From Chitinophagaceae bacterium (GTDB taxonomy: Bacteria > Bacteroidota > Bacteroidia > Chitinophagales > Chitinophagaceae): DNA of 64,000 nt. Both the position numbers and the translations under genes were made by a program. The notes below the pieces were generated by a model. That model had not been told where the DNA came from, searched no databases, and saw nothing but the letters and a program-made list of their open reading frames with translations. How positions within the stretch are numbered: position 1 is the stretch's first letter; every line of letters begins with the position of its first letter. This document shows, in pieces, positions 47,382-56,077 of this stretch. The stretch is from NCBI GenBank assembly GCA_019752045.1, contig JAIEMP010000004.1, positions 372,001 through 436,000 of the forward strand, in the 5' to 3' direction.

Positions 47382-49169
47382 ATGAAGCGATCACTCAGTG
47401 TAGTACTCTTAGCAGTCGTTTTTGTGCAGCAGGTGTTTGCACAGTCTATTGATGAAGGAAAGAAGTTCATGTATTATGAACGCTTCAACAGTGCAAAAGA
47501 AGTGTTTACCAAGCTGCTTGCAGCCAATGCTAAAAATGAAGATGCAGCCTATTGGCTGGGTCAGGCTTATCTTGGTTTAGAAGATGTGGCCAAGGCTAAG
47601 CAAACCTATCAAACTGCATTGCAGGGTAATCCAACCTCTCCGCTGTTGCTTGCAGGTATGGGGCAGGTTGAATTGATTGAAAACAAAACAACCGATGCCC
47701 GAAATCATTTTGATATGGCTGTGAATACCAGTAAATCAAAAGATATAGATGTGCTGCATGCAGTGGGCCGTGCCAATGCGTATACGAAAGCCGGTGATGC
47801 AAACTACGGTATTACCATGCTGCAAAAAGCAACAACACTCAAAGGTTTCAAAGACCCCTCAGTATATGTAACCATGGGTGATGCATACCGTAAACTTGTT
47901 GATGGTGGCAATGCCGTTCTTGCTTTTAAAAATGCGTTAGCTATCAATCCAACGTATGCTGCGGCAAAACATAAGGAGGGCTTGATTTATGAAAGTCAGA
48001 AAAATAAGGAATTCTTTATCCCTGCTTTTGAAGAAGCGGTGAGGATGGATCCCAACTATGGCCCCGCTTTCTACTCACTTTATGTGTACTGGTATTTCAG
48101 AGATGTTACAAAAGCAGAAGATTACCTGAATAAATATATTGCTGCTATTGACAGCGATCCGCAAAATGATTATTACCGGATTTATCTGAAATACGCCTCT
48201 GGTCAATTTGCTGAGGCCATCACACAAAGTGATGATCTGATTAAACGGGTTGGTGTGGATGTGATAAAACCACGTATTTATGTTTTGAAAGCTTATAGCC
48301 ATAAATCATTGGCCGAGAAAGCAGCAAAAGAAAAAGACTCTGTAAAAGCAGTTGCAGAGTACGCCAACGCAAAAAAGAACATTGACATCTATCTTTCAAA
48401 ATCAAAGTCAGAAGAAGTTGTTCCTAAAGATTATGAATTATTAGGTGATATTGTTGCCGGTACACCGGGCAGTGAATCACAAGCCTATGCCAACTATGAG
48501 CGTGCCATGAACATGGATACTGCTGCAGAAAATAAAGCATCGTATCTGCAAAAAGCAGTTGATCTTGCCAAGAAACAGAAAGATAAAATTGCAACAGCCT
48601 ATTGGATGGCAAAACAGTACAATGCAAAAAAGAATCCTACAAATGTGGATATTTACAACTTGGGACGTGCTTATATGGATGCCGGATCAGTTGACTTCAA
48701 CGCCTTTAAATCTGCTGATAGCATTTTTACAATTTACACTGAAAAGTATCCAACACAATACTTTGGCTATTATTGGCGAGGAAGAGCAAATTGGAGTATT
48801 GATACAAGTATGATGAATGGAATGGCAAATCCTCATTTTGAAAAGTTTATTGAGTTGGCATTACCTTTACTAAAAACGGCAGATTCGTCAAACGCTGTTG
48901 GCTCAGTTAAATTAGCTTACAAATATTTTATCGGCTACAATATTTTTGTAAAGAAAGATTATAAAGTGGCCATTGAATATTGCGATAAAATTCTGGCCAT
49001 TGATCCTGCAGATCAGGAAGCAGCAGATTATAAACGTCAGCTAACCGGAGGTAAAACACAATCTACCGGAAACACTGCAACGCCTGCCGGAAATAACCAA
49101 AAGAAACCGGCTACCGGTTCAAAACCTGCAGCAACAAAATCGCCTGCAACATCAGCCCGAAAGAGATAA
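47382..49169 (+). CDS. TPR-repeat protein, exported
   Basis: 595 residues. Signal peptide MKRSLSVVLLAVVFVQQVFA. At least six tetratricopeptide repeats follow, e.g. AAYWLGQAYLGLEDVAKAKQ, PLLLAGMGQVELIENKTTDA, VYVTMGDAYRKLVDGGNAVL and YNIFVKKDYKVAIEYCDKIL. The last 35 residues are a Thr/Pro/Lys/Ala-rich tail (TPAGNNQKKPATGSKPAATK). A periplasmic scaffold is likely. It follows the PstS-like gene by 64 bp and ends the cluster at a clear terminator. Confidence 0.88.
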   Translation: MKRSLSVVLLAVVFVQQVFAQSIDEGKKFMYYERFNSAKEVFTKLLAANAKNEDAAYWLGQAYLGLEDVAKAKQTYQTALQGNPTSPLLLAGMGQVELIENKTTDARNHFDMAVNTSKSKDIDVLHAVGRANAYTKAGDANYGITMLQKATTLKGFKDPSVYVTMGDAYRKLVDGGNAVLAFKNALAINPTYAAAKHKEGLIYESQKNKEFFIPAFEEAVRMDPNYGPAFYSLYVYWYFRDVTKAEDYLNKYIAAIDSDPQNDYYRIYLKYASGQFAEAITQSDDLIKRVGVDVIKPRIYVLKAYSHKSLAEKAAKEKDSVKAVAEYANAKKNIDIYLSKSKSEEVVPKDYELLGDIVAGTPGSESQAYANYERAMNMDTAAENKASYLQKAVDLAKKQKDKIATAYWMAKQYNAKKNPTNVDIYNLGRAYMDAGSVDFNAFKSADSIFTIYTEKYPTQYFGYYWRGRANWSIDTSMMNGMANPHFEKFIELALPLLKTADSSNAVGSVKLAYKYFIGYNIFVKKDYKVAIEYCDKILAIDPADQEAADYKRQLTGGKTQSTGNTATPAGNNQKKPATGSKPAATKSPATSARKR

Positions 49170-49198
49170 GATTTTATATCATCTCATCTAATAAATTA

Positions 49199-49229
49199 AT
49201 CCCCTCATTTTTAAAGAGGGGATTTTTAT
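49199..49229 (+). terminator. Terminator of the TPR gene, upstream of nuoA
   Basis: ATCCCCTC (49199-49206) and GAGGGGAT (49216-49223) followed by T residues. Confidence 0.85.
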
Positions 49230-49260
49230 TTTATATCAGGGAATTTTGGTTACCCTGCCT

Positions 49261-49268
49261 TATTTTTG
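49261..49268 (+). promoter_or_regulatory. Candidate -7 box of the nuo operon
   Basis: TATTTTTG followed by C, 22 nt before the nuoA ATG at 49291. No TTG at the normal distance, so the -33 part is weak. Confidence 0.4.
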
Positions 49269-49290
49269 CGACATTCAAAACCGTCTTTTC

Positions 49291-49710
49291 ATGCAATGGT
49301 TTTTCTTTTTACAGTCCAATCCCGCAGTTCCCGTTGCTCAGGCGGTGAATGATTCAGGAAATTATTTCCCAATCGGTATTCAGATCTTATTTGCAGTAGG
49401 TTTTGTAGCATTCATGATGGTGCTTACACATTTGCTGGGTCCTAAACGGCCAACAGCTCAAAAACTCGAAAATTTTGAAAGCGGAATTGAAATTCATGGT
49501 AATGCCCGCCAGCCAATGGCAGTAAAATATTTTCTGGTAGCAATTTTGTTTGTTTTATTTGATGTGGAAGTGATCTTTTTCTATCCTTACGCTGTTAATT
49601 TCAGGGAATTGGGATGGAACGGTTTTATGGCCGTGTTGATGTTTGTAGGTTTTTTCCTGTGTGGGTTCTATTATATAATTAAGAAAGGTGCACTCAACTG
49701 GGAAGATTAG
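49291..49710 (+). CDS. nuoA: NADH-quinone oxidoreductase subunit A
   Basis: 139 residues from ATG 49291 (open from 49246; MQWFFFLQ is the likely start). Three membrane helices: about 25-45, 75-97 and 105-128. The conserved loop NFESGIEIHGNARQPMAVKY (usually Y.CG in other phyla; here FESG, as usual in Bacteroidota) and the FLFDVEVIFFYP-like LFVLFDVEVIFFYPYAVNF identify it. First gene of the complex I operon; part of the membrane arm at the junction with the quinone site. Confidence 0.95.
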   Translation: MQWFFFLQSNPAVPVAQAVNDSGNYFPIGIQILFAVGFVAFMMVLTHLLGPKRPTAQKLENFESGIEIHGNARQPMAVKYFLVAILFVLFDVEVIFFYPYAVNFRELGWNGFMAVLMFVGFFLCGFYYIIKKGALNWED

Positions 49711-49781
49711 AAAATTTGAAAAATCCTGAGCGGAGTCGAAGGGCAAATTTTCAAATTAATCAATTTTCAAATTAAAGAATT
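49711..49781. repeat. nuoA-nuoB spacer repeat
   Basis: GAAAATTTG and CAAATTTTC inverted arms with CTGAGCGGAGTCGAAG between them, then TCAAATT direct repeats. Confidence 0.65.
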
Positions 49782-50372
49782 ATGTCACGTCCGGTACAAT
49801 TTAATATCAATCCAATTCCAACCGACTATAAAGGTCACATCAGTGTTGCTGATATGCCCGATGGTCATATGGGTGAAGGATTTTTTGCTACCAAGCTCAG
49901 CGAAGTAGTGGGGCTGGCCCGTAAAAATTCTATCTGGCCATTACCATTTGCAACTTCCTGCTGCGGTATTGAGTTCATGGCAACGGCAGCAGCTCATTAC
50001 GATCTGGGTCGCTTTGGTTCTGAGCGAATGGCCTTTACTCCACGCCAGTGCGATCTGATGATGGTGATGGGAACAATTTCTAAAAAAATGGGTCCTGTTG
50101 TAAAACAGGTGTATTTGCAAATGGCCGAACCCCGCTGGGTAATGGCTGTTGGTGCTTGTGCAAGCAGTGGAGGTATTTTCGATACCTACAGTGTGTTGCA
50201 GGGAATTGATCAGGTGGTTCCGGTGGATGTATATGTGCCCGGCTGTCCGCCAAGACCCGAAGCCATTCTGGATGGATTGATGAAAGTGCAGGAGTTGGTA
50301 GGTCAGGAAAGTCTTCGCCGCCGCAACAGTGAGCATTATCAAAAATTACTGAACAGTTACGGAATACAATAA
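49782..50372 (+). CDS. nuoB: NADH-quinone oxidoreductase subunit B
   Basis: 196 residues. Carries the terminal [4Fe-4S] cluster N2. Ligands are in ATSCCGIEFMATAAAHYDL (adjacent Cys pair), VGACASSGGIFDTYSV and VYVPGCPPRPEAILDGL. The loop RFGSERMAFTPRQCDLMMVM is family-typical. Peripheral arm, next to NuoD. Confidence 0.97.
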   Translation: MSRPVQFNINPIPTDYKGHISVADMPDGHMGEGFFATKLSEVVGLARKNSIWPLPFATSCCGIEFMATAAAHYDLGRFGSERMAFTPRQCDLMMVMGTISKKMGPVVKQVYLQMAEPRWVMAVGACASSGGIFDTYSVLQGIDQVVPVDVYVPGCPPRPEAILDGLMKVQELVGQESLRRRNSEHYQKLLNSYGIQ

Positions 50373-50445
50373 GAAGCCTCAAGCTGCAAGCCATTAGCCC
50401 CAAGCTATTTGCTCGCAGCTCGCAGCTAAAAGCTAATAGCTAAAT
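50373..50445. repeat. nuoB-nuoC spacer repeat (AGCT-rich)
   Basis: Repeated AAGCT/AGCTA/CGCAGCT words (CTCGCAGCTCGCAGCTAAA, AGCTAATAGCTAAAT) filling the spacer up to the nuoC start. Confidence 0.55.
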
Positions 50446-50964
50446 ATGTCATTGACCAACGAACAGATTCAAAACAAACTGACAGAAAAATTTGGAGAGC
50501 AGGTATCTGCTTTCGCTGAGCCTTATGGTATGCTCACATTTGAAGCGCCAAAGGATTTGAATTTAAAAGTCCTTCAGTTTTTGTTTGATGATGAAACCTT
50601 GCAGTTTCGTTTCCTTACCGATTTACAGGCTGTGCATTATCCAACCGATAAAGGTCGTGAGTTAGCAGTGGTGTATCATTTACACAACCTGGTTGATAAT
50701 GTACGTATCCGTTTTAAAGTATTTACAGATATCAATACACCCGATGTATTTACAGCAACGCAGTTGTATTCATCGGCCAACTGGATGGAGCGTGAAACCT
50801 ATGATTTCTTTGGAGTGAATTTCGTTGGGCATCCGAATCTCAAACGCATTTTGAATGTAGATGAGATGGATTATTTCCCGATGCGAAAAGAATTTCCATT
50901 AGAAGATCAAACACGTATTGATAAAGATGATGAGATGTTTGGAAGAGGAGGAAGTAGTAATTAG
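50446..50964 (+). CDS. nuoC: NADH-quinone oxidoreductase subunit C
   Basis: 172 residues, separate from NuoD (not a NuoCD fusion). The 30-kDa subunit pattern is present: FRFLTDLQAVHYP, ELAVVYHLHNLVDNVRIRFK, then the signature YSSANWMERETYDFFGVNFV and KRILNVDEMDYFPMRKEFP. No cofactor; a structural part of the peripheral arm beside NuoD. Confidence 0.96.
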   Translation: MSLTNEQIQNKLTEKFGEQVSAFAEPYGMLTFEAPKDLNLKVLQFLFDDETLQFRFLTDLQAVHYPTDKGRELAVVYHLHNLVDNVRIRFKVFTDINTPDVFTATQLYSSANWMERETYDFFGVNFVGHPNLKRILNVDEMDYFPMRKEFPLEDQTRIDKDDEMFGRGGSSN

Positions 50965-51072
50965 GTAATTTGAAAATTAATTAATTTGAAAATTTGAAAA
51001 TGCTTGATTCGATTTGTCTTCAATTTTCAAATTCCCAAATTTTCAAATTTTCAAATCTTTAATTGTATTAAA
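50965..51072. repeat. nuoC-nuoD spacer repeat (TTTGAAAATT)
   Basis: Several TTTGAAAATT words followed by the inverted ATTTTCAAATT words (e.g. AATTTGAAAATTTGAAAAT near 50985 and CAAATTTTCAAATTTTCAAA near 51040), able to form a long A/T stem just before the nuoD ATG. A shorter copy fills the nuoD-nuoE spacer (52300-52344). Confidence 0.65.
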
Positions 51073-52299
51073 ATGAGCGACGTTCAAAATATATTATTAC
51101 CGGAAGGTTCCATTGAGAAGCAAACCATCACACTCAATGTAGGGCCAACGCATCCTGCCACACATGGTGTGTTTCAAAACATCATGGAAATGGATGGGGA
51201 ACGGGTGATGTCTTCTGAATCAACAGTAGGCTATATTCACCGTGCATTTGAAAAGCTGGCCGAGCGTCGTCCGCTTTATCAGATCACACCCATTACTGAT
51301 CGTTTGAATTATTGCAGCAGCCCTATTAATAATATTGGCTGGCATCTTACCTGCGAAAAATTATTAGGCATTCAAACACCCAAGCGTGTTGACTACCTGC
51401 GAGTAATATTAATGGAACTTGCCCGCATCAGCGATCACCTGATTTGTAATTCCATTTTAGGTGTTGATACAGGTGCCTTCTCCGGTTTCGTTTATCTCAT
51501 GGAGTTCCGTGAGTTGATCTATGAAATTTATGAAGAGATCTGTGGAAGCCGTTTAACAACCAACATCGGCCGTATTGGAGGTTTCGAACGAAACTTTACA
51601 CCCGTAGCATGGGAGAAATTAGAAAAGTTCCTCAAAGAATATCCAAAGGCGCTAAAAGAATTTGAAAATCTCTTTACACGTAACAGAATATTTATTGACC
51701 GTACAGTTGGCTGTGGTCCTATCTCTGCAGAGCGTGCATTGAATTACGGTTTCACCGGTCCAAACCTGCGTGCAGCCGGTGTTGATTATGATGTGCGTGT
51801 ACACACTCCTTACTCATCGTACGAAGATTTTAATTTTGTAGTTCCTGTTGGAACAACCGGCGATACGTATGATCGTTATCTTGTTCGCAATGTAGAAATG
51901 TGGGAAAGTTTAAGCATTATTGAACAGGCCTATCAAAAAATACAGGATTTCAAAGGTGCTGATGCGGAGGTGTATCATGCACATGTGCCGGAATATTATT
52001 TGCCTGAAAAGAAAGAAGTATATACGAGCATGGAGGCACTCATCTGGCACTTCAAAATCATCATGGGTGAAATTGAAATGCCCAAAGGTGAAGTGTACAA
52101 TAGTGTTGAAGGTGCAAATGGTGAGTTAGGATATTACTTTATTAGTGATGGTGGACGTACACCGTATCGCTTGCATTTCCGCCGTCCATGTTTTATTTAT
52201 TACCAGGCATTTGAAGAATTGGTGAAGGGAAGCATGTTGAGTGATGCCATTGTGGTGATGAGTAGTTTGAATTTGATTGCAGGAGAGTTGGATGCATAA
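51073..52299 (+). CDS. nuoD: NADH-quinone oxidoreductase subunit D
   Basis: 408 residues from ATG 51073; the 23 codons upstream in the open frame are repeat sequence and MSDVQNILLPEGS is the real start. The 49-kDa subunit lines the quinone pocket. Landmarks are NVGPTHPATHGVFQ (quinone-site His), YIHRAFEKLAERRPLYQI, ITDRLNYCSSPINN, RIGGFERNF and GELGYYFISDGGRTPYRLHF. It ends in the usual LDA-type short tail (NLIAGELDA). Confidence 0.97.
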   Translation: MSDVQNILLPEGSIEKQTITLNVGPTHPATHGVFQNIMEMDGERVMSSESTVGYIHRAFEKLAERRPLYQITPITDRLNYCSSPINNIGWHLTCEKLLGIQTPKRVDYLRVILMELARISDHLICNSILGVDTGAFSGFVYLMEFRELIYEIYEEICGSRLTTNIGRIGGFERNFTPVAWEKLEKFLKEYPKALKEFENLFTRNRIFIDRTVGCGPISAERALNYGFTGPNLRAAGVDYDVRVHTPYSSYEDFNFVVPVGTTGDTYDRYLVRNVEMWESLSIIEQAYQKIQDFKGADAEVYHAHVPEYYLPEKKEVYTSMEALIWHFKIIMGEIEMPKGEVYNSVEGANGELGYYFISDGGRTPYRLHFRRPCFIYYQAFEELVKGSMLSDAIVVMSSLNLIAGELDA

Positions 52300-52344
52300 G
52301 AGCAATTTGAAAATTAGTTGATTTGAAAATTTGAAAATAAAAGA

Positions 52345-52833
52345 ATGAAGTTTTCTGACGATAAGTTAAAGCAGGTTGATGAGATGATCTCTCATTATCC
52401 CGAAGGCAAACATAAAAGTGCATTGCTGCCATTGCTGCATTTTGTGCAGAAAGAAAATGGTGGTTGGTTGAGCAGTGAAGCAATGGACTATACAGCAGAG
52501 TTATTAAAGATCGCTCCCATTGAAGTGTATGAAGTGGCAACGTTCTACAGCATGTATAATTTGCAACCTGTAGGTAAAACAATATTTGAAGTTTGTCAAA
52601 CCGGCCCGTGTATGTTGAGAGGCAGTGATGGGATTGTAGATTATATCTATGAGAAGCTGGGCATCAAACCCGGGCAAACAACTGCAGATGGTTTGTTTAC
52701 ATTAAAGACTGTGGAATGTTTAGGTGCCTGTGGTTATGCACCTATGATGCAGCTGGGTCCTGATTACAGAGAGCATCTTACAAAAGAAAAAATTGATGCA
52801 TTGATTGCCGAAGGAAAAACAAAAGCTAATTAA
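52345..52833 (+). CDS. nuoE: NADH-quinone oxidoreductase subunit E
   Basis: 162 residues. The 24-kDa thioredoxin-like subunit binding the [2Fe-2S] cluster N1a. The ligands are in EVCQTGPCMLRGSDG and VECLGACGYAPMMQLG. The N-terminal helical part YPEGKHKSALLPLLHFVQKE and EVYEVATFYSMYNLQPVGK are typical. It is followed within 1 bp by a small membrane-protein gene rather than by nuoF. Confidence 0.96.
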   Translation: MKFSDDKLKQVDEMISHYPEGKHKSALLPLLHFVQKENGGWLSSEAMDYTAELLKIAPIEVYEVATFYSMYNLQPVGKTIFEVCQTGPCMLRGSDGIVDYIYEKLGIKPGQTTADGLFTLKTVECLGACGYAPMMQLGPDYREHLTKEKIDALIAEGKTKAN

Positions 52834-52834
52834 G

Positions 52835-53041
52835 ATGACAAAGAAAATGGCGATGATTATTGGTTTTTTACTTTCTACATCAGCAATGGTTGTGATCATT
52901 GTTTTTTTGATGGCAGATGATAAAGAAACCATGCGCCCAATGATGTTTGTGGGAATTGGATTGGCACTTGGGTCATTAGTTCTCAGAAACCTGATTCGTT
53001 TTAAACCGGATTGGTTTAAGGATAATAATGTTGACAAATAA
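52835..53041 (+). CDS. Small membrane protein inserted in the nuo operon
   Basis: 68 residues from ATG 52835 (open from 52805). Two membrane helices, about residues 4-25 (MAMIIGFLLSTSAMVVIIVF) and 34-50 (MMFVGIGLALGSLVLRN). Polar C-terminal tail. The spacing (1 bp after the nuoE stop) indicates translational coupling. No family recognised; not a canonical complex I subunit. Confidence 0.65.
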   Translation: MTKKMAMIIGFLLSTSAMVVIIVFLMADDKETMRPMMFVGIGLALGSLVLRNLIRFKPDWFKDNNVDK

Positions 53042-53051
53042 AAACATCAAT

Positions 53052-53294
53052 ATGAAAAACATCAGCATTTTAAAAATATTTAGAGTACTTATTGCAATTG
53101 CACTTATGCTGCAGATAAGCAGTACATTTTTTAAAAAGCAAATAGGAGAAACGTGGGATTTGGTATTTATGAGCTCGGTGACAATAATATTTGTGGTGAT
53201 ATTAATTCTTGCATTTGGGTTTGGTAAAAAACTGGAACAGGAAAAAATAGATAGGGAAGAGCGAAAACGTGAAGCCCGGAAAAAGATCGTATAA
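53052..53294 (+). CDS. Second small membrane protein in the nuo operon
   Basis: 80 residues from ATG 53052. An alternative in-frame ATG at 53028 overlaps the end of the preceding gene and would add 8 residues. Two helices: IFRVLIAIALMLQISSTFF and VFMSSVTIIFVVILILAFGF. The C-terminal tail is strongly charged (KKLEQEKIDREERKREARKK). Function unknown. Its position between nuoE and nuoF suggests an accessory or assembly role, but that is only inference. Confidence 0.6.
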   Translation: MKNISILKIFRVLIAIALMLQISSTFFKKQIGETWDLVFMSSVTIIFVVILILAFGFGKKLEQEKIDREERKREARKKIV

Positions 53295-53504
53295 CGTTCT
53301 GTTTATCCCCTCCCTGGAGGGGTGTGAGTGTGTTACTCAAAAGAGTGATTGTGTGGGGTGGGTTGCACAATAGAGTTAAGAATGCACAAGAGTGCGACCC
53401 GCCTTCGCTAAAGCTACGGATGGGCAGGCGCAACAGAAGTTCAATAGTAGTAACTGCGATGACTAAATAAAATATTAAGTCGAGAAAAACAGACGACGAA
53501 AACA
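53295..53504. repeat. Repeat-bearing spacer before nuoF
   Basis: CCCCTCC/GGAGGGG hairpin (53308-53323), then the GCACAAGAGTGCGA repeat copy 2 (53383-53431, with CCCGCC...GGGCAGGCGC). No gene seen. Confidence 0.6.
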
Positions 53505-54863
53505 ATGGGAAGAAAAATACTTTTAGACAAAGCACATATTGAAGGCATCAGGCATTATGATGTGTATCGCCGTGAAGGTGGTTACCGCAGCGTGGAGAAA
53601 GCATTGAAAACAATGTCGCCCGATGCAGTAACAGAAGAAGTAAAGAAAAGTGGGTTACGTGGTCGTGGTGGTGCAGGTTTCCCCACAGGTATGAAATGGG
53701 GTTTTCTTGCAAAGCCTGAAGGGGTTCCCCGTTACTTAGTGGTGAATGCAGATGAGAGTGAGCCGGGTACATTCAAGGATCGTTACCTCATGGAATTTAT
53801 TCCGCATCTGTTGATCGAAGGAATGATCACTGCGTCGTATGCATTGGGAAGTAACGTTTCATATATCTACATCCGTGGTGAATATTGGTGGGTGAAAGAA
53901 ATTTTAGAAGTGGCGGTGCAGGAAGCACGTAATGCAGGTTGGTTAGGAAAAAATATTTTAGGTAGTGGTTTCGATTGCGACATCTTTGTACAACCAGGTG
54001 CCGGTGCTTATATCTGTGGCGAAGAAACTGCATTGATCGAAAGTCTGGAAGGCAAGCGTGGTAATCCACGTATCAAGCCTCCGTTCCCTGCGGTAAAAGG
54101 TTTGTGGGGTTGCCCAACAGTGGTAAACAATGTTGAAACCATTGCAGCAGTTGTACCGATTGTAAATGATGGTGGCGATGAATATGCAAAAATTGGCATT
54201 GGTAAATCAACAGGTACGAAATTGATTTCTGCATGTGGTAATTTAAATAAGCCGGGTGTGTATGAAATTGAAATGAATATTTCGGTGGAAGAATTTCTTT
54301 ATAGTGATGAGTATTGTGGTGGTATTGCAAATGGCAAACGATTGAAAGCTTGTATACCCGGTGGTTCATCGGTTCCCATTCTTCCTGCAAATCTTTTGTT
54401 GAAAACAGCAAAAGGGGAAACCAGAATGATGACCTATGAAAGTTTGAGTGATGGTGGTTTTGCAACAGGAAGTATGATGGGTAGTGGTGGTTTTATTGCA
54501 ATGGATGAAGATCAGTGTGTAGTAAAGCATACCTATACATTGGCCCGTTTCTATCGTCATGAAAGTTGCGGACAATGTTCACCTTGCAGAGAAGGAACCG
54601 GTTGGATGGAAAAAATTCTGCTCAACATCGAAAACGGAAAAGGAAAGATGAGTGATATTGATTTGTTGTGGGATATACAACGCAAGATTGAAGGCAATAC
54701 CATTTGTCCGTTGGGTGATGCAGCAGCATGGCCAGTGGCAGCAGCCATCCGTCACTTCCGTGATGAGTTTGAATGGCATGTGACAAATCCAACAGATGCA
54801 TTGAAAGGAAATTATGGGTTGGCGAATTATGCGAAGCCGTTAGAAATTGCAGTGGCCCCCTAA
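53505..54863 (+). CDS. nuoF: NADH-quinone oxidoreductase subunit F
   Basis: 452 residues. The 51-kDa subunit that binds NADH, FMN and cluster N3. The NADH/FMN loop is SGLRGRGGAGFPTGMKWGFL, with VVNADESEPGTFKDRYLM and QPGAGAYICGEETALIESLE (FMN site). The cluster ligands are in HESCGQCSPCREGTGWM and the later Cys in NTICPLGDAAAWPV. Catalytic entry point of electrons from NADH. Confidence 0.97.
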   Translation: MGRKILLDKAHIEGIRHYDVYRREGGYRSVEKALKTMSPDAVTEEVKKSGLRGRGGAGFPTGMKWGFLAKPEGVPRYLVVNADESEPGTFKDRYLMEFIPHLLIEGMITASYALGSNVSYIYIRGEYWWVKEILEVAVQEARNAGWLGKNILGSGFDCDIFVQPGAGAYICGEETALIESLEGKRGNPRIKPPFPAVKGLWGCPTVVNNVETIAAVVPIVNDGGDEYAKIGIGKSTGTKLISACGNLNKPGVYEIEMNISVEEFLYSDEYCGGIANGKRLKACIPGGSSVPILPANLLLKTAKGETRMMTYESLSDGGFATGSMMGSGGFIAMDEDQCVVKHTYTLARFYRHESCGQCSPCREGTGWMEKILLNIENGKGKMSDIDLLWDIQRKIEGNTICPLGDAAAWPVAAAIRHFRDEFEWHVTNPTDALKGNYGLANYAKPLEIAVAP

Positions 54864-54964
54864 ATCCCCCAAAGGGGGACTTTTGGAGTCGCAGAAAATT
54901 TGAAAAGTATTGTTTAATTAAAATGCTACAAACCCTCCCCTTTGGGGGAGATGGAGGGGGCTAT
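54864..54964. repeat. nuoF-nuoG spacer repeats supplying a ribosome-binding site
   Basis: Two G/C hairpins: CCCCC/GGGGG around 54862-54885 and CCCTCCCC/GGGGGAG around 54933-54950. The G-rich arm continues as GGAGG at 54953-54957, 7 nt before the nuoG ATG, an ideal Shine-Dalgarno spacing. Confidence 0.65.
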
Positions 54965-56077
54965 ATGGCAGACGAAAAGAAATTATTTACAGTAACCATC
55001 GACAACATCACTGTTGAAGTGGAGCCGGGAACAAGTATTTTGCAGGCTGCACGTAAAATTGGTGGTGATGTGGCACCGCCTGCGATGTGTTATTACACAA
55101 AGCTGAAAGATAGTGGTGGTAAGTGCCGCACTTGTTTAGTGGAAGTGGCTGCAGGTTCTGCTGCCGATCCACGACCCATGCCTAAGTTGGTGGCAAGTTG
55201 CCGTACCAACGTGATGGATGGCATGGTGGTGAAAAATATTACCAGCGATCGTGTGATTGATGCAAGAAATGGAGTGGTTGAATTTTTATTAATCAATCAT
55301 CCGTTGGATTGCCCCATTTGCGATCAGGCAGGTGAATGTCATCTGCAGGATCTCAGTTACGAACATGGTAAAGGCGCCAGCCGTTACGAGTTCAAACGCA
55401 GAACATTTGATAAGCATGATCTTGGTCCATACATTCAATTGCACATGACACGTTGCATTCTTTGCTATCGTTGTGTGTATACTGCGGATCAGGTAACAAA
55501 TGAACGCAAACACGGTATATTAATGCGTGGCGATCATTCTGAAATTGCAACCTATATCGAGAAGAGTTTAGAAAATGATTTTATTGGTAATGTGATTGAT
55601 GTTTGTCCTGTAGGTGCATTAACCGACCGGACATTCCGTTTCAAAAATCGTGTTTGGTTTACCAAGCCCGTTGATGCACATTGCAATTGTGAGAAATGTA
55701 GTGGTGAAGTGCAATTGTGGATGCGTGGCGATGAAGTGCTTCGTGTAACTGCACGGAAAGATGAGTGGGGCGAAGTAAAAGATACAAGCAAAGGTGAAAC
55801 AGGATGGATCTGTAATACCTGTCGGTTTGAACGGAAGAAAGCAAGCGACTGGATCATTGAAGGACCATCGCAGATCAATCGTCATTCAGTGATTTCACAA
55901 GGCCATTATGAGAATGGAGTGAAACCGAATGAAACAATTAAGAAAGTAATGGGAGGAAGGGATCCGAAGTTGCTCATGAACATTAAAGATGTAAGTGAAG
56001 TAAACCAGGTGGAGCTGAGCGAAATAAAAGGAGCCGCCACATCGGAATCGTTTAAACAATTGAAGAAAGGAAATTAA
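54965..56077 (+). CDS. nuoG: NADH-quinone oxidoreductase subunit G, short form
   Basis: 370 residues from ATG 54965; the 64 codons upstream in the open frame are nuoF end and repeat. Cluster ligands: [2Fe-2S] N1b in MCYYTKLKDSGGKCRTCLVE, the His-Cys site in HPLDCPICDQAGECHLQDLS, and [4Fe-4S] in TRCILCYRCVYTADQ with DVCPVGALTDRTFRF. After a partial Cys-containing segment (NCEKCSGEVQLW, GWICNTCRF) it stops, so the molybdopterin-like domain of E. coli NuoG (908 residues) is absent, as I recall for this phylum. Confidence 0.93.
   Translation: MADEKKLFTVTIDNITVEVEPGTSILQAARKIGGDVAPPAMCYYTKLKDSGGKCRTCLVEVAAGSAADPRPMPKLVASCRTNVMDGMVVKNITSDRVIDARNGVVEFLLINHPLDCPICDQAGECHLQDLSYEHGKGASRYEFKRRTFDKHDLGPYIQLHMTRCILCYRCVYTADQVTNERKHGILMRGDHSEIATYIEKSLENDFIGNVIDVCPVGALTDRTFRFKNRVWFTKPVDAHCNCEKCSGEVQLWMRGDEVLRVTARKDEWGEVKDTSKGETGWICNTCRFERKKASDWIIEGPSQINRHSVISQGHYENGVKPNETIKKVMGGRDPKLLMNIKDVSEVNQVELSEIKGAATSESFKQLKKGN

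Noticed and set aside
49241-49257. A reverse-oriented CAGGGTAACC near nuoA, similar to the ECF -35-like box
   Set aside because: The TGATATA that follows on the minus strand is only 9 nt away instead of 15, and it points back into the TPR gene's terminator, not toward a start codon.
54773-54964. A longer nuoG start upstream
   Set aside because: The upstream frame overlaps the nuoF 3' end and the hairpin repeats; MADEKKLFTVTIDN at 54965 is the family N-terminus and has a Shine-Dalgarno sequence.
54965-56077. nuoG as a truncated pseudogene
   Set aside because: All cluster ligands are present and the gene is coupled to nuoH by a TAATG overlap; a short NuoG is, as far as I recall, normal in this phylum.
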